NCBI RefSeq assembly: GCF_900106015.1
Contig: NZ_LT629797.1
Span: 3,720,001 to 3,784,000, forward strand
Direction: 5' to 3'
From: Pseudomonas sihuiensis
GTDB lineage: Bacteria; Pseudomonadota; Gammaproteobacteria; Pseudomonadales; Pseudomonadaceae
DNA length: 64,000 nt
In this document: one piece after another, positions 8,527 to 20,393 of the stretch
Numbering within the stretch: position 1 is the first letter of the stretch
Layout of the letters: every line of letters starts with the position of its first letter
Notes under the pieces: model-generated
The model's database searches: none
What the model saw: only the letters and a program-made list of their open reading frames with translations
What the model was told of the DNA's origin: nothing
Position numbers and translations under genes: made by a program

Positions 8527-10331
8527 ATGAGCACGAACACCGCCACTCCCCGTCGCCTGCGCTGGCGCAGCCTCGTGCTGTTGGCGCTGCTGCTTGCGCC
8601 ACTGCTGTGGCCCGTTCACTTCCTGGCCGAGCGCTACTACCGCGAAGTGCTGATCGAGCAGAACCGGCAAACCCTCGATCTGTATGTGGCCAACCTGCTC
8701 GGCACGCTACGCCGCTACGAGGTCCTGCCGCAGATTCTTGGCGATCTGCCGGGCCTGCGCGCCGCCCTGCACGCCCCCGAAGACCCGGCCGCGCTGGACA
8801 ACGCCAACCGCCTGCTGGCCCGCGTGAAGAGCCAGACCGGCGCCGACGTGATCTACCTGATGAATCCCCGTGGCGTCACCCTGGCCGCCTCCAACTGGGA
8901 CAAACCCGACAGCTTCGTCGCCGGCAATTTCGCCTTTCGCCCGTATTTTCGGGAAGCCTTGGCCGGGCGCCTGGGGCGCTTCTTCGGCCTGGGCACAACG
9001 TCCGGCAAACGCGGTTACTACTTCGCCTATCCGGTGCGCGAGGACGACCACAATATCGGCGCACTGGTGGTCAAGGTCGACCTCGACCACACCGAAACCC
9101 TGTGGGGCAACACGCCTGAACAGTTGCTGGTGACCGATACCAACGGCGTGGTCATCCTCACCTCGCGCCCGGACTGGCGCTTTCACGCCAGCCGCCCGCT
9201 GGACCGCGTCGAGCAATCGGCCATCGCCGCCAACCAGCCCTACCCGACCCAGGCGCCGCCCCTGCTCGATATCGATCCCAACGCCTGGCTGACACAAAGC
9301 CGCGCTCTGGAAGAAACCGGCTGGACGGTGAGCATTCTCGCCCCACGCATCCTGCTCGACCGCCCCGTGCGCAGCGCCGTGGCCGTCGGGGCGGCCGCCC
9401 TGCTGGCGCTGCTGTTGTTGCTGGGCCTGCTGATCCTGCGTCGCCGTCATTACCTGGAACGCATTGCTCTGGACGCTCGCGCCAAGGCCGAACTGGAGCA
9501 GCGCGTCGCCGAACGCACGCAGGATCTGGAGCTACTCAACAGCCGCCTCAAGCAGGAAGTGCTCGAGCGTGAACAGGCTCAGCAGGAGCTGGTGCGCGCT
9601 CAGGACGAGCTGGTCCAGGCCGGCAAACTGTCAGCGCTCGGCACCATGAGTGCCAGCATCAGCCACGAACTCAACCAGCCGCTGGGGGCGATCCGCAGCT
9701 ATGCGGAGAACGCCAGTACCCTGCTCGATCATCAGCGCAGCGACGATGCTCGCGCCAACCTCAAGTTGATCAGCGAGCTGACCGAGCGCATGGCCTCGAT
9801 CATCACCCATTTGCGCGCCTTTGCCCGCCGCGACCGCCACGCGCCGGAGCGGGTTGCCCTGCAACCAGCGCTGGACGATGCTCTGGCGCTATTGGCCAAG
9901 CGCCGCCGGGCCATGGATGTAGAGCTGATTCGCGACCTGCCGGACGCCACCCTCTGGGTCCAGGCTGGCGAGACGCGGCTGCGTCAGGTGCTGGGCAATC
10001 TACTCGGCAATGCGCTCGATGCACTGATCGATAAGGCGCCGCCACGGCGCATCTGGATCAGCATCGAGCATCAAGCCGAGCACCTCCACCTGCTGCTGCG
10101 TGACAATGGCCCCGGCTTCTCGCCCGAATCACTGGCGCGCGCGCGCGAGCCCTTCTTCACCACCAAGACCAGCGCCCAGGGCCTGGGGTTGGGCCTGGCC
10201 ATCTGCGATAGTCTGGTGCGTGCGCTGGACGGCGAACTGCTGCTGGCCAATCATCCGGCCGGCGGCGCGCTGATCACCCTGCGCCTGGCCAGCCCCGGCG
10301 TCAACCTGCAACCCTCAGAGGACCCTTCGCC

Positions 10332-10335
<4 letters not shown>
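8527..10335 (+). CDS. dctB: C4-dicarboxylate sensor histidine kinase DctB
   Basis: Membrane sensor kinase for succinate/fumarate/malate, 602 aa. The start at the Met of MSTNTATPRRLRWRS puts a transmembrane helix at about 18-37. A periplasmic double-Cache-like sensor (VIYLMNPRGVTLAASNWDKP, KRGYYFAYPVRED) follows, then a second helix at about 280-303. Next come a coiled coil, the HisKA box ISHELNQPLGAIRSYAEN with phospho-acceptor His380, and an HATPase domain (DNGPGFSP, GLGLGLAICDSLV). The ribosome site is weak. It overlaps dctD by ATGA. Family knowledge: DctB phosphorylates DctD, which activates the TRAP genes downstream. Order dctBDPQM as in PAO1. Confidence 0.93.
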
Positions 10336-13012
<2,677 letters not shown>

Positions 13013-13027
13013 TAAGGCCGGAGAGCC

Positions 13028-13126
13028 GTAGGGTGGGCAGAGCGTCGATGCTCTGACCCACCACGACGCCCGCGACGGGCGTCGATCAACGCTGTAACCG
13101 GTGGGCCGGCTACCGTCCCACCCTAC
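13028..13126. repeat. Palindromic repeat between dctP and dctQ
   Basis: The outer arms GTAGGGTGGG (13028) and CCCACCCTAC (ending 13126) enclose further hairpins, including a perfect 8-bp stem GACGCCCG-CGA-CGGGCGTC at 13065-13083. It is an intra-operon REP-like element after the receptor gene, where it could stabilise the upstream mRNA or partly terminate transcription. Confidence 0.8.
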
Positions 13127-13152
13127 GCCCTTTCCATTCGGGAGAACCGACC

Positions 13153-13782
13153 ATGAACGCCTTGCGGCGCGTCTGGGAGCACTTCGAGGAAGGCTTTATC
13201 GCCTTCCTCCTGGCAGCCATGACGCTGATCACTTTCGTCTACGTGATCCTCAACAACTTCTACACCCTGTTCTATTGGCTGGGTGATGCCTTCGGCGGTA
13301 ACGAGTTTCTGCTCGCTATCGGCGACGCCATTCTCGACATGGCCCAGGCGATGACCTGGAGCAATGCCCTGACCAAGGCCCTGTTCGGCTGGCTGATCTT
13401 CTTCGGCCTGGCCTATGGCGTGCGCACCGCCGGCCACATCGGCGTCGATGCCCTGGTCAAACTCGCCCCGCGCGGCGTGCAGCGCGTCATCGGTGTGATC
13501 GCCTGTTCGGCCTGCCTGGGCTACGCCGGCCTGATCGCGGTCGGCAGCTTCGACTGGGTACGCACCCTGTTCACCGCCGGCATCGGTGCCGAAGACCTCG
13601 GCCACTACGGCATCCAGCAATGGCATATCGGCATGATCGTGCCGTTCGGCTACGCCATGGTGTTCATCCGCTTCCTGGAAATCCTCGTCCGTATCCTGCG
13701 CAACGAGCAGACCGGCCTCGGCCTGGCTGACGAAGCCGCCGATGCGCTGAAAATCAATGAGCACGAGGAGCCCAAGCAATGA
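13153..13782 (+). CDS. dctQ: TRAP transporter small permease DctQ
   Basis: Inner-membrane small subunit, 209 aa with four hydrophobic segments (about 18-38, 72-95, 110-130, 155-180). The start has GGGAG nine bases upstream. Motifs ILNNFYTLFYWLGDAFGGNEF and GVRTAGHIGVDALV are typical of DctQ. The stop overlaps the dctM start (ATGA). Together with DctM and DctP it forms the Na+-coupled C4-dicarboxylate importer. Confidence 0.93.
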   Translation: MNALRRVWEHFEEGFIAFLLAAMTLITFVYVILNNFYTLFYWLGDAFGGNEFLLAIGDAILDMAQAMTWSNALTKALFGWLIFFGLAYGVRTAGHIGVDALVKLAPRGVQRVIGVIACSACLGYAGLIAVGSFDWVRTLFTAGIGAEDLGHYGIQQWHIGMIVPFGYAMVFIRFLEILVRILRNEQTGLGLADEAADALKINEHEEPKQ

Positions 13783-15059
13783 CCGTTCTGTTCCTCTTCC
13801 TGCTGCTGTTCTTGCTGATGTTCATCGGCGTGCCGATCGCCGCGTCGCTCGGCCTGGCCGGTTCGATCACCATCATGCTGTTCAGCCCCGACTCGGTGCG
13901 CTCGCTGGCGATCAAGCTGTTCGAGACCTCCGAGCACTACACCCTGCTGGCGATCCCGTTCTTCCTGCTCTCCGGTGCCTTCATGACCACTGGTGGCGTG
14001 GCGCGTCGCCTGATCGACTTCGCCAACGCCTGCGTCGGTCACATCCGGGGCGGCCTGGCCATCGGTGCGGTGCTGGCGTGCATGCTGTTCGCCGCGCTGT
14101 CCGGCTCCTCGCCGGCGACCGTGGCCGCAGTGGGCTCCATCGCCATCGCCGGCATGGTGCGCTCCGGTTACCCGCAGGCGTTTGGCGCCGGCATCGTCTG
14201 TAACGCCGGTACCCTGGGCATTCTGATTCCGCCGTCGATCGTGATGGTGGTGTACGCCGCCGCCACCGAGCAGTCGGTGGGCAAGCTGTTCATGGCCGGG
14301 GTGATCCCGGGCGTGATGCTCGGCCTGGTGCTGATGATCGCGATCTACATCGTCGCCCGTATCAAGAAGCTGCCGGCCCTGCCACGTGCCAGCTTCCGCG
14401 AGTGGCTGCGTTCCGCCCGTGAAGCGTTCTGGGGCCTGCTGCTGATGGTGATCATCCTCGGCGGTATCTACACCGGCATGTTCACCCCGACCGAGGCCGC
14501 GGCCGTGGCCGCGGTGTACGCCGGCTTCGTCGCCCTGTTCGTGTACAAGGACCTGACCATTCGCGAGTGCCCGAAGGTGCTGCTGGAGTCCGGCAAGCTG
14601 ACCATCATGCTGATGTTCATCATTGCCAACGCCATGCTCTTCGCCCACGTGCTGACCACCGAGCAGATCCCCCAGCAGATCACCGCCTGGGTGGTGGATC
14701 TGGGCCTGCAGCCGTGGCAGTTCCTGCTGGTGGTGAACATCGTGCTGCTGATCGCCGGTGCCTTCATGGAGCCGTCGGCGATCATCCTGATCCTCGCGCC
14801 AATCCTCTTCCCGATCGCCATGCAGCTGGGCATCGACCCGATCCACCTGGGCATCATCATGGTGGTGAACATGGAGATCGGCCTGATCACACCACCGGTG
14901 GGGCTGAACCTGTTCGTCACCTCGGCGGTGACGGGCATGCCACTGACGGCAGTGATCCGTGCCGCGCTGCCATGGCTGATGCTGCTGATCAGCTTCCTGA
15001 TGGTGATTACCTACATCCCGGCCGTTTCCATGGCGCTGCCGAACCTGCTCGGCATGTAA
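13779..15059 (+). CDS. dctM: TRAP transporter large permease DctM
   Basis: Large membrane subunit, 426 aa, with about 12 hydrophobic segments. It begins MTVLFLFLLLFLLMFIGVPI. Conserved TRAP-L motifs are IPFFLLSGAFMTTGGVA, LFAALSGSSPATVAAVGSI, GTLGILIPPSIVMVVY and LITPPVGLNLFV. It is coupled to dctQ by ATGA overlap and followed by a strong terminator at 15106-15132, which ends the dct operon. Confidence 0.95.
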   Translation: MTVLFLFLLLFLLMFIGVPIAASLGLAGSITIMLFSPDSVRSLAIKLFETSEHYTLLAIPFFLLSGAFMTTGGVARRLIDFANACVGHIRGGLAIGAVLACMLFAALSGSSPATVAAVGSIAIAGMVRSGYPQAFGAGIVCNAGTLGILIPPSIVMVVYAAATEQSVGKLFMAGVIPGVMLGLVLMIAIYIVARIKKLPALPRASFREWLRSAREAFWGLLLMVIILGGIYTGMFTPTEAAAVAAVYAGFVALFVYKDLTIRECPKVLLESGKLTIMLMFIIANAMLFAHVLTTEQIPQQITAWVVDLGLQPWQFLLVVNIVLLIAGAFMEPSAIILILAPILFPIAMQLGIDPIHLGIIMVVNMEIGLITPPVGLNLFVTSAVTGMPLTAVIRAALPWLMLLISFLMVITYIPAVSMALPNLLGM

Positions 15060-15105
15060 GGGTTCAACCGAACGATGCTACTTCGGTACCTCGTGTACCC
15101 ACTCC

Positions 15106-15132
15106 GCCCGGCCTTAGTGCCGGGCTTTTTTT
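15106..15132 (+). terminator. Rho-independent terminator after dctM
   Basis: GCCCGGC (15106-15112), 6-nt loop, GCCGGGC (15119-15125), then seven T. It lies 47 bases after the dctM stop. Confidence 0.92.
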
Positions 15133-15252
15133 GCACGAAACAATCTGACGAAAAGTGCTGTAGCCATTTCGCCAACCCAGCACACACATGGCTGCACAGA
15201 ATTGCCGTGCCTGGCGTAAAGTCACCGCCACGATCGCCAAGGAAATCGTTAC

Positions 15253-15924
15253 ATGCTCAGACGCAGCCTGAAATCCGTCGTTACCACCTGGCTGACCGGT
15301 CTACTCGCGCTACTGCCACTGGCGCTGACCCTGGCGCTGCTTGCCTGGATATTCAGCCTGCTCAATCGACTTGTCGGCCCCTCGACCCTTATCGGTCAGG
15401 TGTTCGCCGCCCTCGGCCAGCCTTTCTCCAGCAACGGTTATATGGCTTATCTGCTGGGCAGTCTGGTGCTGCTGGCCAGCCTCTACCCACTGGGTCTGGC
15501 CGTGCAACTGGGCCTGCGCCGTCCGCTGTCCTGGTTGATCGATCGCACCCTGCGACGTACCCCGCTGATCGGTAATTTCTACAACCTGGCCGATCGCTTC
15601 GTTGGCCTGCTGGACAAGAGCAAGAACCCGGATATCACCACCATGGCCCCGGTCTGGTGCTTCTTCGGCGGCGACGGCGCTGCGGTGCTCGCCCTGCGCC
15701 CGAGCTCCGAAACAGTGGAGCTGGAAGGCCGCGCCTACTGCGCCATCCTCATTCCCACCGCGCCGATTCCAGTCGGTGGCGGCCTGCTCTACGTACCGGA
15801 GACATGGATACGCCCCGCCGACATGGGTGTGGATCAGCTGACCAGCATTTACGTATCCATGGGCCTCACGCCACCCGGCAAACGTAACGTGGAGCAGACC
15901 AAACCCGTGGTGATCAAGCCTTAG
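15253..15924 (+). CDS. DUF502 family membrane protein
   Basis: 223 aa. Two hydrophobic segments are at about 14-35 and 56-85, followed by a soluble C-terminal part with the DUF502-type motifs RTPLIGNFYNLADRFVGLL, VWCFFGGDGAAV and PTAPIPVGGGLLYVPE. The biochemical role is unknown. It stands alone on the plus strand after the dct terminator and converges on the Lrp-type gene; the two stop codons are separated exactly by a 154-bp dispersed repeat. Confidence 0.85.
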   Translation: MLRRSLKSVVTTWLTGLLALLPLALTLALLAWIFSLLNRLVGPSTLIGQVFAALGQPFSSNGYMAYLLGSLVLLASLYPLGLAVQLGLRRPLSWLIDRTLRRTPLIGNFYNLADRFVGLLDKSKNPDITTMAPVWCFFGGDGAAVLALRPSSETVELEGRAYCAILIPTAPIPVGGGLLYVPETWIRPADMGVDQLTSIYVSMGLTPPGKRNVEQTKPVVIKP

Positions 15925-16078
15925 CAGGTCGTTGAAAAACTACCTGCGTTGCCATTGCTGCGTTAAAAACAGCCTCAAAATGCTCATTTACAACACGTAA
16001 AGTCGGGCGCGACCCCGGTCGTTTTTCGGCTGTTCTTGCCTTGCACTGGCTGCCTCGCCTACGTTTTTCAACGGCCTG
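15925..16078 (+). repeat. Dispersed ~150-bp intergenic repeat, copy 1
   Basis: It begins GCAGGTCGTTGAAAAACTAC and ends GTTTTTCAACGGCCTG, so the ends are inverted repeats. Internal landmarks are GCGTTAAAAA, CCTCAAAATGCTCATTTACA and CACGTAAA. It fills the gap between two convergent stop codons. A close copy lies at 41966-42107 and a diverged reverse copy at about 48395-48520. Confidence 0.9.
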
Positions 16079-16546
16079 CTAGGCGAGCGGCAAGCTGGTG
16101 GTGGATTTGATCTCCGATAACGCAACGATGGAGTTCACCTCTTGGATACCGGGCACCAGTGACAGCTTCTCGAAGAAGAAGCGCTCATAGGCCTCGATAT
16201 CGCGGGTGACGATGCGCAGCATGAAGTCCACCGCGCCCATCAGCACGTGACACTCCAGCACCTCGGGAAACTCGCGCATGGCCTCGGCGAACTCGGTCAG
16301 GTTGGAGCGCCCATGGGCGTTGAGCTTGACCTGAGCGAACACCTGCGTATGCAGGCCGATGCGCTTGCGATCGAGCAGGGTGACCTGTTTGCGGATCACC
16401 CCCTCGTCCTTAAGCCGCTGGATACGTCGCCAACAGGGCGACTGCGACAGACCGATACGCTCGGCGATCTCCGCCGTGGAGAGACCCGCGTCTTCCTGTA
16501 GCAGAGCAAGAATGCGTTGATCGTAGGCATCCAGCGTGACGGACAT
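16079..16546 (-). CDS. Lrp/AsnC-family transcriptional regulator
   Basis: 155 aa. The N-terminal winged helix-turn-helix (YDQRILALLQEDAGLSTAEIAERIGLSQSPCWRRIQRLKDEGVI) is followed by an RAM/AsnC ligand-binding domain (EFPEVLECHVLMGAVDFMLRIVT). It is likely amino-acid responsive, but the ligand and target cannot be read here. It is divergent from a small hypothetical gene at 16674. Its TAG stop overlaps the end of the dispersed repeat. Confidence 0.93.
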   Translation of the reverse strand: MSVTLDAYDQRILALLQEDAGLSTAEIAERIGLSQSPCWRRIQRLKDEGVIRKQVTLLDRKRIGLHTQVFAQVKLNAHGRSNLTEFAEAMREFPEVLECHVLMGAVDFMLRIVTRDIEAYERFFFEKLSLVPGIQEVNSIVALSEIKSTTSLPLA

Positions 16547-16673
16547 AAAAAATCCCCATTAGCGACTAACCGAGGAAATTCTATCCATTAAACCCTCATA
16601 AACACAGAAATCCAGGCAGAACTTTTGCCGGAAGAAGGTGGAAACTTAGGCAAAACCTGCCCGAGCTGCTGCC

Positions 16674-17000
16674 ATGCCTGATACCACTGCGTTTCCCTCC
16701 GCCCAGAACCGCCGCGATCCCTGGCAGGATCGTCCTGATGCCTACGTCGAATACCAACTGCGCACCGACGCCGAAGCCGACGTGCTGTGCCGACTGCTCG
16801 GTCTGTTCGCCCAATTGCAGCTGCTACCCGAAGCCTTGCACATGGAACGCCTGCAGGATGACCTGCATATCAGCCTGCACCTGCCCGGCATCTCGCTGCA
16901 TCGAGCCGGGGTGCTGGCGCAGAAACTGCGCGGCCTGGTGTGCGTATGGGAGGTGACCTGGCAACACCTGGATCACAGCCTGGTGACGGAGGTGGCCTGA
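16674..17000 (+). CDS. Hypothetical protein, 108 aa
   Basis: No family recognised. The protein MPDTTAFPSAQNRRDPW... is soluble, Leu-rich, and has no signal peptide or membrane segment. The middle (YVEYQLRTDAEADVLCRLLGLFAQLQLLPEALHMERLQDDLHISL) looks like an alternating sheet/helix fold resembling a small ACT-like or RAM-like domain; this is only an impression. It is divergent from the Lrp-type gene and 96 bases ahead of the GspE-like gene. Codon use is normal for the region, which favours a real gene. Confidence 0.6.
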   Translation: MPDTTAFPSAQNRRDPWQDRPDAYVEYQLRTDAEADVLCRLLGLFAQLQLLPEALHMERLQDDLHISLHLPGISLHRAGVLAQKLRGLVCVWEVTWQHLDHSLVTEVA

Positions 17001-17096
17001 AGCGGCTACTCGATCACGCATGGGCCTTCGCCCTGATGCAGCTTTTCGGGCATCCTAGTTCGGCTAACCTTGTTCAGGCCGACCCGAGGAGCCCGC

Positions 17097-18881
17097 ATGT
17101 CCGCCTTCACCGCTACCGCCCCTGACCGTGTACTGGATCTTGGCGACCTACTGCGCGAGCTGGTAGCCCAGGGCCGGGTCGATCAGAATGTGGCTGAGCA
17201 GTGCCTGGCGATCCGTCGCAGCTCGCTGAACAATACCCAGCACCCGCTGGAGTTTCTCGCCGCACAGCAGGTGGACGATCAGAAAAGGCCGGGCAAGAAA
17301 CTCGATCTGGAAACTCTCACCACCTGGCTGGCCAACTTCGCCGGGCAACCTTACTTGCGCATCGACCCGCTGAAGATCGATGTACCATCCATCACCCCGC
17401 TGATGTCCTACGCCTTCGCCCAGCGCCATAAGATTCTCGCCGTGGCCGTGGACAGCGAGAGCGTCACCATCGCCAGCAGCCAGCCGCTGGTGCATAGCTG
17501 GGAAGCCAATCTGGTGCACGTGCTCAAGCGCCCGATCAAACGCGTGGTGGCCAACCCCAGCGATATTCAGCGCTTCACTACCGAGTTCTATCGACTGGCC
17601 CGCTCGGTCAGCGGCGCCAATGCCACCGACCAGAAGATCAGCGGCGTTGGCAACTTCGAACAACTGCTCAGCCTCGGCGCCCAAGATCAGGAACCGGACG
17701 CCAACGATGCGCACATCGTCAATATCGTCGACTGGCTGTTCCAGTACGCCTTCCAGCAACGCGCCAGCGATATCCACATCGAACCGCGCCGCGAACAGGG
17801 CACCGTGCGCTTTCGCATAGACGGCGTGCTGCACACCGTCTACCAGTTCCCCGCCCAGGTCACCATGGCGGTGGTCAGCCGCCTGAAGAACCTCGGCCGC
17901 ATGAACATCGCCGAGAAGCGCAAACCGCAGGATGGCCGGGTCAAGACCAAGACCCCGGATGGCAACGAAGTGGAGTTGCGCCTGTCCACCCTGCCGACCG
18001 CCTTCGGCGAGAAGATGGTGATGCGTATCTTCGACCCGGAAGTACTGCTGAAAAACCCGGATCAGCTCGGGTTTTCCCCCGAGGACCTGCGCCGCTGGGC
18101 CAGCATGACCAGCCAGCCTAACGGCATCATCCTGGTCACCGGCCCTACCGGCTCGGGCAAGACCACCACGCTCTACACCACGCTCAAGCAGCTGGCGACC
18201 GAGGAGGTGAACGTCTGCACCATCGAAGACCCCATCGAGATGATCGAAGGCGCCTTCAACCAGATGCAGGTGCAGCACAACATCGACCTGAACTTCGCCA
18301 GTGGTGTGCGCGCGCTGATGCGTCAGGACCCGGACATCATCATGGTCGGTGAGATCCGCGACCTGGAAACCGCGGAGATGGCCATCCAGGCAGCGCTGAC
18401 CGGCCACCTGGTGCTGTCCACCCTGCACACCAACGACGCGCCCAGCGCCATCACCCGCCTGCTCGAACTGGGCGTGCCGCACTACCTGCTCAAGGCCACC
18501 ATTCTCGGCGTCATGGCCCAGCGCCTGGTGCGTACCCTGTGCCCGCACTGCAAGGCGCCCGTGCAACTGGACGAAGACACCTGGAACGGCCTGACCCGGC
18601 CCTGGAGCTCACCATTGCCGACCCAGGCGCACCACGCCGTCGGCTGCCTGGAGTGCCGTGAAACCGGCTACCGCGGCCGCGCCGGCGTCTACGAAATCAT
18701 GCTGATCAACGATGCCATCAAGCCGCTGATCAACGCCGACACCGACCTGACGGCTTTACGCCGCGCCGCCTTCAAGGACGGCATGCGCAGCCTGCGCCTG
18801 TCCGGCGCGCAAAAGGTCGCGGCAGGACTGACCACCATCGAGGAAGTGCTGCGCGTCACTCCGCAGAGCGAGCAACGCTGA
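17097..18881 (+). CDS. GspE/PilB-type secretion ATPase, orphan
   Basis: Hexameric ATPase of the type II secretion/type IV pilus family, 594 aa. The start at the Met of MSAFTATAPDRVLDLG has GAGGAG upstream. The N-terminal MshEN-like domain is at about 60-190. The ATPase core carries IEPRREQGTVRFRIDG, Walker A GPTGSGKTTTLYTTL, the Asp box TIEDPIEMIEG, Walker B IIMVGEIRDLETA and the HLVLSTLHTND His box. The C-terminal zinc site is CPHC...CLEC. All catalytic motifs are intact. No other secretin, pseudopilin or GspF gene is nearby, so its partner is elsewhere. Its 3' end overlaps the convergent L,D-transpeptidase-like gene by 26 bases. Confidence 0.92.
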   Translation: MSAFTATAPDRVLDLGDLLRELVAQGRVDQNVAEQCLAIRRSSLNNTQHPLEFLAAQQVDDQKRPGKKLDLETLTTWLANFAGQPYLRIDPLKIDVPSITPLMSYAFAQRHKILAVAVDSESVTIASSQPLVHSWEANLVHVLKRPIKRVVANPSDIQRFTTEFYRLARSVSGANATDQKISGVGNFEQLLSLGAQDQEPDANDAHIVNIVDWLFQYAFQQRASDIHIEPRREQGTVRFRIDGVLHTVYQFPAQVTMAVVSRLKNLGRMNIAEKRKPQDGRVKTKTPDGNEVELRLSTLPTAFGEKMVMRIFDPEVLLKNPDQLGFSPEDLRRWASMTSQPNGIILVTGPTGSGKTTTLYTTLKQLATEEVNVCTIEDPIEMIEGAFNQMQVQHNIDLNFASGVRALMRQDPDIIMVGEIRDLETAEMAIQAALTGHLVLSTLHTNDAPSAITRLLELGVPHYLLKATILGVMAQRLVRTLCPHCKAPVQLDEDTWNGLTRPWSSPLPTQAHHAVGCLECRETGYRGRAGVYEIMLINDAIKPLINADTDLTALRRAAFKDGMRSLRLSGAQKVAAGLTTIEEVLRVTPQSEQR

Positions 18882-19530
18882 TGCTCGCGCAGTCGCGATA
18901 GCGGTCGCCAGCCAACTGCGGGTGCCAGGCAAACAGGTACTGGCCATCTCTGAGCTGATCCACCAGCACCCGAATCACCTCCTGCTGCACAGCCGGACAG
19001 CCCAGGCTGCGCCCCATGCGGCCATATTTCTGCGCCCATGTCGGCGCCACGTAATCAGCCCCATGGATTACCAGCGCCCGGGCACGCGCTTGGTCATTGA
19101 AGCCGGGCTCCAGGCCATCGAGGCGCAGCGAATGGCCATGCCGGCCGCTGTAGCTTTCACCACCGCGAAACAGACCCAGGCTGGACTGATGGCTACCGGG
19201 CAGATTGGAAAAGCGCTCGGCGAACAGCTCGCCGGACTGGCGACCATGGGCCACGAACTCACGCTGCAGCAGACGCCTGTGCGTCAGATCGAAAACCCAT
19301 AGGCGCCGCTCCAGCGAGGAGTGCGAATAATCGATCACCGCCAACCGCCTGGCCCCGCCCGCGCCTTCACGCTCGGCACATCGCAGCGCCTGTAGCGCAC
19401 CTTGCAACGCTCGCATTTCCAACTGCGGCGCTGCACGGTGCAGGGCATTCAGCAGCTCATCGGCCACGGCGCCCTGCCCTGGCAACAACAGGGCGGTAAG
19501 CAAGAACGCCATCAACGAACGCGCAAACAT
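18856..19530 (-). CDS. Murein L,D-transpeptidase catalytic-domain (YkuD_2-like) protein
   Basis: 224 aa from the Met of MFARSLMAFLLTALLLPGQG, which starts a signal peptide ending near AVADE. A longer start at 19557 with AAGG upstream is also possible. The mature part has VIDYSHSSLERRLWVFDL, LVIHGADYV and the active-site region GRSLGCPAV with a Cys in the SxGCP motif. This is typical of the YkuD_2 family, which is predicted to act on peptidoglycan cross-links in the periplasm. The 3' end overlaps the GspE-like gene tail to tail. Confidence 0.85.
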   Translation of the reverse strand: MFARSLMAFLLTALLLPGQGAVADELLNALHRAAPQLEMRALQGALQALRCAEREGAGGARRLAVIDYSHSSLERRLWVFDLTHRRLLQREFVAHGRQSGELFAERFSNLPGSHQSSLGLFRGGESYSGRHGHSLRLDGLEPGFNDQARARALVIHGADYVAPTWAQKYGRMGRSLGCPAVQQEVIRVLVDQLRDGQYLFAWHPQLAGDRYRDCASISVARSAE

Positions 19531-19694
19531 GCCCTGGCCCCACGGATGGCCTGCCATCTGCCAGCCTTGCGAAGGGGTCGGCGGCAGAGCCCAGGCGACT
19601 GTGCTTAGATTGATTGATCTGGCAATGGAGTCTATGCGATGCACACCGAAGCGCGATCAGCAAACAGTCTGAGTATGGGTAACCGCGTCTTCCC

Positions 19695-19949
19695 ATGATC
19701 ACCTACCTACAAAACTTGTCGTTCTGGGATTGGTTGGCCCTGGCCACCCTGCTGCTGATTCTTGAGGTGTTCGGCGCCGGAGGCTACCTGCTGTGGATCG
19801 GCCTGGTGGCCGTCGCTGTCGGTGCACTGACCTACCTGTTCCCGGACCTGCCCTGGGTCTGGCAGTTTCTGCTGTTCGGCGCATTGGCAATGCTCTCGGC
19901 GCTGCTTTGGTGGCGTCATCAGCAGCGGGCGCGCAAGCTCAGCAACTGA
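19695..19949 (+). CDS. Short NfeD-like membrane protein
   Basis: 84 aa, nearly all hydrophobic: MITYLQNLSFWDWLALATLL..., segments at about 12-30, 32-48 and 53-70, ending RHQQRARKLSN. The LEVFGAGGYLLWIGLVAVAVG motif is like the membrane part of NfeD proteins. The C-terminal OB-fold domain found in full NfeD (about 140-150 aa) is absent, and there is no stomatin/slipin partner next door. The downstream sequence does not continue the domain in this frame. Confidence 0.7.
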   Translation: MITYLQNLSFWDWLALATLLLILEVFGAGGYLLWIGLVAVAVGALTYLFPDLPWVWQFLLFGALAMLSALLWWRHQQRARKLSN

Positions 19950-20037
19950 TCGGCCTGGCAACCGGCCATCGCCATCAAGGAACCACCAGCGACTTGTGCA
20001 ACTCTTAGGAGAGGAACCACCCTTAAGGAGTTGCCTC

Positions 20038-20367
20038 ATGCGTGTAACGAGCCGTGCCGCACTGGCGTTCAGTGCCTGCCTGATCGCCCAGACCGCAGCA
20101 GCCGATGGCCTGCTGCGCGACATTCTTTCTTCGGGCGCAACCACCGCCTCGACCTATCTGACCTTCAAGGATCGCAAGCTGGTTGCGGCGGCCGAAGAGG
20201 ATGCCAGCAGCTTCGTCGCCAGTAACGGCGAAATCCGCGGCCCGCATCTGGAAGCGGCAATGCAGCAACTGCGCAGCGCCAACCCGCAACTGCAGGATGC
20301 CGACGATATGGCTCTGGCCAGCGCCATTCTCGCCACTTCGGCAGCGCCAGCTGACAACCTACGCTGA
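20038..20367 (+). CDS. DUF2388-type secreted small protein
   Basis: 109 aa. The start is at the Met of MRVTSRAALAFSACLIAQTAAADG, with AAGGAG seven bases upstream, and this gives a signal peptide cut after TAAA. The mature protein (LLRDILSSGATTASTYLTFKDRKLVAAAEEDASSFVAS) matches the DUF2388 small periplasmic proteins common in Pseudomonas; function unknown. The IS element is inserted 26 bases after its stop. Confidence 0.8.
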   Translation: MRVTSRAALAFSACLIAQTAAADGLLRDILSSGATTASTYLTFKDRKLVAAAEEDASSFVASNGEIRGPHLEAAMQQLRSANPQLQDADDMALASAILATSAAPADNLR

Positions 20368-20385
20368 GCCATCACCAGTCGCCCA

Positions 20386-20393
20386 TAAAAAAT
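20386..20393. repeat. Target-site duplication, left
   Basis: TAAAAAAT immediately left of the IS. The identical 8 bases follow the right end at 21699-21706. Confidence 0.95.

Noticed and set aside
13650-14846. 398-codon minus-strand open frame opposite dctM
   Set aside because: His/Gln/Asp-rich shadow of a membrane protein gene.
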